A DNA stretch of 5,094 nucleotides from Desulfobacteraceae bacterium (GTDB lineage Bacteria > Desulfobacterota > DSM-4660 > Desulfatiglandales > JALVMZ01): assembly GCA_027032655.1 (NCBI GenBank), contig JALVMZ010000257.1, positions 1 to 5,094 of the forward strand. The letters run 5' to 3'. Shown here in pieces: positions 1-5,094 of this stretch (positions are counted from its first letter, which is position 1; each line of letters starts with the position of its first letter). The notes beneath the pieces are model-generated. The model searched no databases and was not told where the DNA came from. It saw only the letters and a program-made list of their open reading frames with translations. A program made the translations under genes and the position numbers.

Positions 1-182
1 TGACAGTCCCTAAAGTCGAAGAGGAACCCGCGGAATATATTACTCCTGAGCGTATCAGGGAAAGGATAGATGAGCTCTACAGCAGGATGAAAGAGCTTGC
101 CAGAGAGCTACGATTTGAAGAAGCAGCCATAATAAGGGATGAGATAAGGGAACTTGAGAAAAAGGAGCTTGAACTATCTTAA
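1..182 (+). CDS. uvrB: UvrB C-terminus (excinuclease ABC subunit B), 5' end outside window
   Basis: This is the last 59 codons and the stop of a gene that begins before the window; the first complete codon is at position 3. The peptide starts TVPKVEEEPAEY and ends with a helical-hairpin UVR motif (about 57-161) containing KELARELRFEEAAIIRDE. In UvrB this C-terminal motif binds the matching motif of UvrC, so that the UvrA2B damage-recognition complex can recruit the nuclease during nucleotide excision repair in the cytoplasm. UVR motifs also occur inside UvrC and at the C-terminus of McsA. The TVP-x-acidic linker, the terminal position and the short tail after the motif fit UvrB best. The helicase domains and Walker motifs are not in view. 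The next gene starts 30 nt downstream on the same strand, so read-through is possible. Confidence 0.88.
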   Translation, partial: TVPKVEEEPAEYITPERIRERIDELYSRMKELARELRFEEAAIIRDEIRELEKKELELS

Positions 183-194
183 GGGATTTTTTCA

Positions 195-203
195 AAAGGA
201 GGT
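195..203 (+). promoter_or_regulatory. Strong Shine-Dalgarno of the molybdopterin oxidoreductase gene
   Basis: AAAGGAGGT lies 9 nt before the ATG at 213 and is an almost full match to the anti-Shine-Dalgarno sequence. It fixes the start of the downstream gene at 213. The TATAAT overlapping its end (203-208) is too close to the ATG to act as the -10 box for this gene. Confidence 0.85.
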
Positions 204-212
204 ATAATTTAC

Positions 213-2297
213 ATGGGAGATAATTCTATCAGGTGGGTGAGAACTCACTGCGCAAGGATGGACCATGGAGGATGTGCATTACTTGTGGAAGTAAAGGATG
301 GGAAGATAGTTCGTATAAAGGGCGATCCTGAAGGGTATCTTAATAGGGGGTATATATGCAGAAAGGCATTTGCATCTGTGGATAAGCTGTATCATCCTCA
401 AAGACTGAGGCATCCATTAAAGAGAAAAGGACAGAGGGGTGAAGGCAAATGGATAAAGATTTCATGGGAGGATGCACTGAATGAGATAGCCGAAAACCTT
501 CTTTCCATAAAAGATAGATATGGAGCAAGGGCGGTAGCATTTGGCGTGGGCATGCCTAAGGGACTTGATCACTTCGTGCTTATAAGACTTGCCAACATAT
601 TTGGCTCACCCAATGTGATTGCATCCCAGGATGTATGCCATGCCCCAAGGGAGATAACCGGATTGCATACATGCGGATTTTATCCTGTGGCAGATTTTCA
701 TCAAAAAAGCGAACTTGTAATACTATGGGGTAGCAACATTACCCACACCAACGAAGAGGGGGAGATATGTTCTCTCTTGCTCGAGCAGATAAAGACAGGA
801 ACCCGGCTGATTGTGATTGACCCAAGAAAGACAGCCCTGTCAGGAAGAGCTAATCTTTTCCTTCAGATAAGACCGGGCACGGACTGTGCCCTTGCACTTG
901 CCATGATTAATGTGATCATTGGGCAAGAGCTTTATGACAGGGAATTTGTTTCAGAGTGGACCCATGGTTTTGAAGAGCTTAAGGAACATGTAAAATCATA
1001 TACCCCTGATAAGGTATCAGAAATAACAGGTATTCCAGAGGAATTAATAACTGAATCTGCAATCCAGTATGCAACCAGCAAGCCTTCTGCAATTCAGTGG
1101 GGAAATCCCATAGAACATAATGTATATACATTTGATACATGCAGGGCACTTATTTGCCTTATGGCAATATGTGGAAACCTTGATGTCCCGGGTGGAAATA
1201 TCCAGGCACTTGACCCTCCTGTAATGAGGCCGGGTAGATTTGTTCGTGCTGACCTTTTACCTGACAAACCCAGACAGATGATAAGTGCCCACCATGGGGT
1301 TATACCAAGGTTCATGACAGTGCCCCCGTCATTCTTTAAAAGGGCAGTGCTTGAAGGCATACCCTATGAAATAAAGGCATTCTATTCAATGTGCACAAAT
1401 CCACTGATTACATGGGCAGAGAGCCCTGTTACATACAGAGCTCTTATAGCTCTTGACTTCTTTGTGGTGTCAGAACTGTTCATGACTCCCACCGCCTCCC
1501 TTGCTGACATTGTTCTCCCTGTTGCCACTCAGTTTGAGTTCAATGATATTGGACATTATGGACTTGGACATGGGATTATCCTGGCAAGGCCAAAGGTGGT
1601 GGAACCTCCAGATGAGTGCTGGCCTGATTTAAAGATTCTAAATGAGATAGGAAAGAGGATAAGCCCCCCTGAATTCTGGTTTGATGATTATCAGGATATA
1701 CTTGATGAATTGCTCAGACCTGCTGGAATTACTTATGATGAGTTTGTGAAAAAGGGGTATCTCAGGGGAGAAGAGAGTTTTTTCAAGTTCAAGCATAAAG
1801 GATTTAAAACACCAACTGGCAAGGTGGAACTTGTTCTGAGTAATGCAGATAAGCTGGGAGTAAGAGCCCTTCCTGAATATAAACCTGTTTTTGATGACGA
1901 CCCTGAATACCCGCTTATTCTGACCAGTTCAAAGAGTCCATACTATCTTCACTCATCCTACAGAATGATTGAACGACTTCGGAATTCATCACCATATCCA
2001 GTGGTGGAAATTAACCCGGATACTGCAGGGGAGTTTGGCATAAGTGACGGTGATGAGGTTATAATTGAGACAATATATGGAAAGGCATCCCAGGTTGTTC
2101 GTATAACAGACAGGATAATGCCAGGGGTTGTTTGTGCATCTTATGGATGGTGGTTTCCTGAGGACAGGGACTCAGAGCTATTTTCATGGGATAAATCTAA
2201 CTACAATATGCTCACATCAGGGGACAGAGTAGGTAAGGAATTTGGCACCTCGAACCTCAAGGCCCTGAAGTGCAATATGCGGGACGTCCTTAAATAA
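213..2297 (+). CDS. Cytoplasmic bis-MGD molybdenum/tungsten oxidoreductase, substrate unknown
   Basis: This is a complete 694-residue member of the DMSO reductase superfamily. An N-terminal [4Fe-4S] segment has Cys13, Cys21 and Cys49, then Lys51 at the place of the lysine that links cluster and pterin in formate dehydrogenase H and acetylene hydratase. Cys142-His143 in SQDVCHAPRE is the likely metal ligand plus neighbour, as in Sec/Cys-His of formate dehydrogenases. Pterin-site motifs follow: LWGSNITHTN (171-180), LIVIDPRKT (199-207), IRPGTDCALALAMINVII (219-236) and GNLDVPGGN (321-329). The C-terminal molybdopterin-binding domain runs from about 566 to 690 (LILTSSKSPYYLHSSYR, then SDGDEV). 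No twin-arginine or other signal peptide and no membrane segment is present, so it should be cytoplasmic. The length is close to that of acetylene hydratase (about 730 residues) and formate dehydrogenase H (about 715). The sequence around Trp296-Arg311 matches the spacing I recall for acetylene hydratase better than the formate dehydrogenase motif. No redox partner lies next to it. Its last six codons and its stop lie in the inverted repeat at 2276-2379. The family is secure; the substrate and the choice of Mo or W are not. Confidence 0.93.
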   Translation: MGDNSIRWVRTHCARMDHGGCALLVEVKDGKIVRIKGDPEGYLNRGYICRKAFASVDKLYHPQRLRHPLKRKGQRGEGKWIKISWEDALNEIAENLLSIKDRYGARAVAFGVGMPKGLDHFVLIRLANIFGSPNVIASQDVCHAPREITGLHTCGFYPVADFHQKSELVILWGSNITHTNEEGEICSLLLEQIKTGTRLIVIDPRKTALSGRANLFLQIRPGTDCALALAMINVIIGQELYDREFVSEWTHGFEELKEHVKSYTPDKVSEITGIPEELITESAIQYATSKPSAIQWGNPIEHNVYTFDTCRALICLMAICGNLDVPGGNIQALDPPVMRPGRFVRADLLPDKPRQMISAHHGVIPRFMTVPPSFFKRAVLEGIPYEIKAFYSMCTNPLITWAESPVTYRALIALDFFVVSELFMTPTASLADIVLPVATQFEFNDIGHYGLGHGIILARPKVVEPPDECWPDLKILNEIGKRISPPEFWFDDYQDILDELLRPAGITYDEFVKKGYLRGEESFFKFKHKGFKTPTGKVELVLSNADKLGVRALPEYKPVFDDDPEYPLILTSSKSPYYLHSSYRMIERLRNSSPYPVVEINPDTAGEFGISDGDEVIIETIYGKASQVVRITDRIMPGVVCASYGWWFPEDRDSELFSWDKSNYNMLTSGDRVGKEFGTSNLKALKCNMRDVLK

Positions 2298-2379
2298 TTA
2301 AACAACTTCAGTGCTTAGGAGATTTAAGGGTTCCTTGTTTAGTGTTAAGTTATTTAATTATTTAAGGACGTCCCGCATA
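2276..2379. repeat. Long inverted repeat between two convergent genes (possible palindromic mobile repeat or bidirectional terminator)
   Basis: The left arm is 2276-2308 and the right arm 2347-2379, complementary at 32 of 33 positions. The outer 27 bp are perfect, there is one C/A mismatch (2303 with 2352), then 5 more pairs; the loop is 38 nt (2309-2346). The outer half is GC-rich (TATGCGGGACGTCC) and the inner half almost pure A/T. Each arm contains the 8-bp palindrome GGACGTCC (2282-2289 and 2366-2373). The loop holds a small AAGG/CCTT hairpin (2326-2336). The left arm encodes the end of the molybdopterin enzyme (MRDVLK, stop); the right arm, read on the other strand, encodes LCGTSLNN and the stop of the unknown protein, in a different frame. 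Transcripts from either side would form the same stem. No T-run follows the stem on either strand, so it is not a textbook intrinsic terminator. The repeat is plain in the sequence; its role is inferred. Confidence 0.93.
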
Positions 2380-3400
2380 AGGATTTGTTCTGGAAGATTA
2401 GCAGGGGATCATGTTTAGAAGAGTTGATGGGGGGAATGTAAGTCAGGGTGAATTCAACTGTTCCTTCTCTTAGATTCTCAGGGATGGCATTGAGTAACTT
2501 ATGGCTCATCTCTTTAATGGATTCAATATTTCTGGTATCTAAATTGAATATCCTTTTTCTGAACTCCTTCAGGATTTCATTCTGGAATAATCTATCTTTT
2601 ATCTCTTTTATCTGATCATATGATAGGTGAGAGAGATCAGGCCATTTAAACCTTATCTGCTCCGCACTCTGTTTAGAATCCAACAGGTAATCTGATAACT
2701 CATCAAGGATGAGATTTATTAATCTTTTATCTTTTATGAAAAAGATTTTTGCCTGGTTCATGTCCTGGCTGAACAGTCCTTTGCATGCATCAATCACTCT
2801 CCTTAATTGCTCAGCAGGCATGAGTGTATCCGGAGCCCTTATTGGGACATCCCTTAAAATCCCCATTAATTCTTTATCATCATCCACAGCCCCTTTAAGC
2901 AGGAGATCTTTGTTTTTGAGTTTCTCCATTGTATCTTCAAGTTCGTATATGTTCCTGCTCATCTCCATGGCAAGATGAAGGAGAAGATGCCATTTCAGAG
3001 GGAGATCATCTGAAGGGGGTCTTCTTATGTTCAATTCTTTTCCAAGAATCATCCTTTTTATATCCCAGATGCTCTCTCTTTCTTCCACTGCATTATTATT
3101 CCAGAATCTTAAAAATCCTGCCATTGCTCTGTCATTATGTGTATTCATCCATGTTTTGTATTCCCTGAGAATGGTTTTAAATCCGGGTCCAGGGTCCATA
3201 TCTTCTGGAGGATGGATAATCTTAATGTGGTTCGTAACCTCTTCCATGGTCTTTGCTTCCACCTGCCATGGGATCAGCAAGAGGGCAGGGCCAAAAAAGG
3301 ATAGAACCCTTTTTATTTCCTCTTTTTTATGATATTCGAATGGAAGGAGCAAAAAAGGGATATCAGGGGAGGCTGTAAATGAGTCTTTTAGATTACTCAT
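2354..3400 (-). CDS. Unrecognised 348-residue, mostly helical protein downstream of acetoacetyl-CoA synthetase
   Basis: I do not recognise this family. The ATG at 3400 follows a GGGGG ribosome-binding stretch, and the frame is open for 348 codons, far longer than the antisense frames across it. No signal peptide or credible membrane segment is visible. The N-terminus looks like strand-helix-strand: PFLLLPFEYHKKEEIKRVL (15-33), then FFGPALLLIPW (35-45). The rest is rich in charged helices. A possible short coiled coil lies near 146-168 (MSRNIYELEDTMEKLKNKD), and amphipathic helices run from about 197 to 305. There is no Walker, zinc-finger, helix-turn-helix or obvious catalytic signature; the three cysteines are not paired. 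The gene starts 18 nt after the synthetase stop on the same strand, so the two are probably co-transcribed. That suggests, but does not show, a shared job. Its last eight codons (LCGTSLNN) fall in the inverted repeat, so the native C-terminus may have been replaced. It is a real gene by length, start signal and operon position; its function is unknown. Confidence 0.8.
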   Translation of the reverse strand: MSNLKDSFTASPDIPFLLLPFEYHKKEEIKRVLSFFGPALLLIPWQVEAKTMEEVTNHIKIIHPPEDMDPGPGFKTILREYKTWMNTHNDRAMAGFLRFWNNNAVEERESIWDIKRMILGKELNIRRPPSDDLPLKWHLLLHLAMEMSRNIYELEDTMEKLKNKDLLLKGAVDDDKELMGILRDVPIRAPDTLMPAEQLRRVIDACKGLFSQDMNQAKIFFIKDKRLINLILDELSDYLLDSKQSAEQIRFKWPDLSHLSYDQIKEIKDRLFQNEILKEFRKRIFNLDTRNIESIKEMSHKLLNAIPENLREGTVEFTLTYIPPINSSKHDPLLIFQNKSLCGTSLNN

Positions 3401-3407
3401 AAAGCAG

Positions 3408-3412
3408 CCCCC
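3408..3412 (-). promoter_or_regulatory. Weak Shine-Dalgarno of the unrecognised gene
   Basis: On the - strand GGGGG lies 7 nt before the ATG at 3400, inside the 18-nt gap after the synthetase stop. It can pair with the anti-Shine-Dalgarno using one G-U pair. An ATG at 3414 is out of frame and stops after five codons, so 3400 is the start. Closeness to the upstream stop would also allow translational coupling. Confidence 0.5.
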
Positions 3413-3418
3413 ATAATA

Positions 3419-5094
3419 TTAATCTTCTTTTAATTCAGGCAGATCTTTGAAGTAATCCAAGGATTCGGGATTCTTCAGGGCATCCCGGTTTAACACCGGT
3501 TCACCCATAACCACCTTCTTTACAGCCAGCTCCACCTTTTTCATATTAAGGGTATATGGTATATCAGGCACTGCTATTATCTTGGCAGGCACATGCCGTG
3601 GGGAGGCATTTGTCCTCAAAGTCTGCTTTATCTTGTTTTTTATCTCCTCTGTTAGTTCGTATCCTTCAGCCATCTTTACGAAAAGCACAACCCGAATATC
3701 GTTTTTCCAGGGCTGACCTATTACAATACTGTCTTCGATTTCTTCAAGCTGTTCCACATACCGGTATATATCTGCTGTTCCAATCCTGACACCACCAGGA
3801 TTGAGAGTGGCATCTGATCTTCCATAAATAACAACCCCCCCGTGGTCATTTATCTCTATGAAATCTCCATGCCTCCATACATTGGGATATACATTAAAAT
3901 AGGCATCATGATATTTTTTGCCATCAGGATCATCCCAGAAATAGATGGGCATGGATGGGAATGGGGCGGTGCATACAAGTTCACCTTTCTGGTCTATTAC
4001 TGGATTCCCATTTTCATCAAAAGCCAATACCTTCATTGCAAGTGCTCTACACTGAAGCTCCCCAGCATAAACAGGAAGCATGGGACATCCAAGGGCAAAG
4101 CATCCATTCAGGTCTGTTCCGCCTGATATGGAAGATAACTGGACATCCTCTTTGATTTCTCTATAAACAAACTCAAATCCTTCCACACTGAGAGGTGAGC
4201 CGGTGGAGAGTATTGTCTTCAAAGGGGATAGGTCATATAGTTTTCCGGGCCTGACATCAGTGTTCATAAGCGCGTGGATATATCCTGCACTTGTCCCAAA
4301 GATGGTTATCTTCTGATCCTGTGCCATCTTCCACAGTGCGCCAGGGTCTGGATGGAATGGATTTCCATCATACAACACTAAGGTGGCACCCACTGCAAGG
4401 GAGCTCATGAGCCAGTTCCACATCATCCATCCACATGTGGTAAAATAGAAGATGGTATCTTCTCTTTTCAGATCTGTGTGTAACATTAGTTCTTTCAGGT
4501 GATGTATGAGAATTCCACCTGCACTCTGCACCATACACTTGGGAAGTCCCGTGGTTCCGGATGAATACATGATATAGAGGGGATGTTCAAAGGGTAGCTG
4601 TTCAAATTTTAATTCAGGCACATCTCCCTTTGCCTTGAACTCATCCCAGAAAACAGCGTTTGGCACATCACTTATGTCAGGAGATGGATTTGTATATGGT
4701 ATAACCACAACCTTTTCAATGGTGGGCAGCTCTTTCAGGATATTTTTAATTCTTTCAAGGGAGTCAAACTCCTTTCCCTTGAACCAGTATCCATTTGCCG
4801 TGAATATGACCCTGGGTTTTATCTGTCCAAATCTATCAAGCACCCCCTTTATTCCAAAATCGGGTGAGCAGGAAGACCATATTGCACCTAAGCTGGTTGC
4901 AGCAAGCATGGCAATGGTGGTATTGTGCATGTTGGGCATGAATCCCACGACCCTGTCGCCAGGTTTGATCCCCATATCTCTGAGGGCCTTTGCCACCCGT
5001 GCCACTTCTTCATATACCTCTCTGTATGTCATTTTTACCGGTTCCTGCCCCTCGCCCTGAAATATCAGAGCAACCTGATCATCTCTGTATCTCA
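3419..5094 (-). CDS. aacS: Acetoacetyl-CoA synthetase, N-terminus outside window
   Basis: This adenylate-forming (ANL superfamily) ligase converts acetoacetate, ATP and CoA to acetoacetyl-CoA through an acyl-AMP intermediate in the cytoplasm. The frame stays open to the right edge: 20 codons (RYRDDQVALIFQ...) precede the Met at 5032. That Met is therefore internal, and about 95-110 residues are missing relative to the usual ~650. Numbered from that Met, the motifs are: LGAIWSSCSPDFG (48-60), typical of this family; the phosphate-binding loop YSSGTTGLPK (156-165); CGWMMWNWLMSSL (200-212); SGGTD (303-307); WRHGDF (386-391); GRSDATLNPGGVRIG (404-418); and the catalytic-lysine region IPYTLNMKKVE (491-501). 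The C-terminal NPESLDYFKDLPEL also matches the acetoacetyl-CoA synthetase tail, which separates it from acetyl-CoA synthetase. One oddity is Met497 where relatives I recall have Gly (NGKK). The unrecognised gene follows 18 nt after its stop. Promoter and start codon are not in view. Confidence 0.93.
   Translation of the reverse strand, partial: RYRDDQVALIFQGEGQEPVKMTYREVYEEVARVAKALRDMGIKPGDRVVGFMPNMHNTTIAMLAATSLGAIWSSCSPDFGIKGVLDRFGQIKPRVIFTANGYWFKGKEFDSLERIKNILKELPTIEKVVVIPYTNPSPDISDVPNAVFWDEFKAKGDVPELKFEQLPFEHPLYIMYSSGTTGLPKCMVQSAGGILIHHLKELMLHTDLKREDTIFYFTTCGWMMWNWLMSSLAVGATLVLYDGNPFHPDPGALWKMAQDQKITIFGTSAGYIHALMNTDVRPGKLYDLSPLKTILSTGSPLSVEGFEFVYREIKEDVQLSSISGGTDLNGCFALGCPMLPVYAGELQCRALAMKVLAFDENGNPVIDQKGELVCTAPFPSMPIYFWDDPDGKKYHDAYFNVYPNVWRHGDFIEINDHGGVVIYGRSDATLNPGGVRIGTADIYRYVEQLEEIEDSIVIGQPWKNDIRVVLFVKMAEGYELTEEIKNKIKQTLRTNASPRHVPAKIIAVPDIPYTLNMKKVELAVKKVVMGEPVLNRDALKNPESLDYFKDLPELKED

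Noticed and set aside
168..192. Small hairpin (CTTGA/TTAAG) followed by six T's at the end of uvrB, a possible terminator
   Set aside because: The stem has only five pairs, one of them G-T, and overlaps the stop codon. It is too weak to call, though partial termination cannot be excluded.
203..208. TATAAT, a perfect -10 promoter sequence
   Set aside because: It lies 4 nt before the ATG and overlaps the Shine-Dalgarno, so it cannot drive the gene with its ribosome-binding site, and no -35 box is evident.
2615..2624. ATCATATGAT palindrome that could be an operator
   Set aside because: It is inside a coding region, short and AT-rich; chance is the simplest explanation.
2709..3332. Three overlapping + strand open frames opposite the unrecognised gene
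   Set aside because: They are low-complexity Ser/Leu/Phe-rich shadows of the - strand gene, with no ribosome-binding site or family resemblance.
5030..5032. ATG as the start of acetoacetyl-CoA synthetase
   Set aside because: The frame stays open upstream to the window edge with family-like sequence (RYRDDQVALIFQ), and the protein would be about 110 residues short, so this Met is internal.
3556..5060. Several + strand open frames opposite the acetoacetyl-CoA synthetase gene
   Set aside because: The - strand protein is well conserved along its whole length, so these are antisense shadows.

Overview
The window reads as ordinary chromosome from an anaerobic bacterium with moderate GC content. 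A Desulfobacterota- or Nitrospirota-like host is my guess. It rests on an orphan cytoplasmic molybdopterin enzyme beside an acetoacetyl-CoA synthetase, and nothing here fixes the taxonomy.

Layout from left to right. (1) The last 59 codons of uvrB (excinuclease subunit B) on the + strand. (2) After 30 nt holding a strong Shine-Dalgarno, a complete 694-residue cytoplasmic molybdopterin oxidoreductase on the + strand. It looks like the acetylene hydratase / formate dehydrogenase branch of the DMSO reductase superfamily, but its substrate cannot be read from the sequence. (3) A near-perfect long inverted repeat (2276-2379; 33-nt arms, one mismatch, 38-nt loop). It spans the junction with the next gene and supplies the last codons and the stop codons of both converging genes. 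(4) On the - strand, a 348-residue protein that I do not recognise. (5) 18 nt upstream of it, also on the - strand, a large 3' part of an acetoacetyl-CoA synthetase gene whose first ~100 codons lie beyond the right edge.

The two - strand genes look like an operon: acetoacetyl-CoA synthetase first, the unknown protein second. The synthetase activates acetoacetate to acetoacetyl-CoA, feeding ketone-body, butyrate or polyhydroxybutyrate-type metabolism. The molybdopterin gene converges on this operon and may be read through from uvrB. No electron-transfer partner, cofactor-insertion gene or transporter for it is visible.

The least ordinary item is the inverted repeat. Each arm carries stop codons in all three frames when read inward, and each contains the palindrome GGACGTCC. 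It looks like either a dispersed palindromic repeat that landed between two convergent genes or a bidirectional mRNA-end hairpin. I see no RNA gene, CRISPR array, transposase or complete new multi-gene system.
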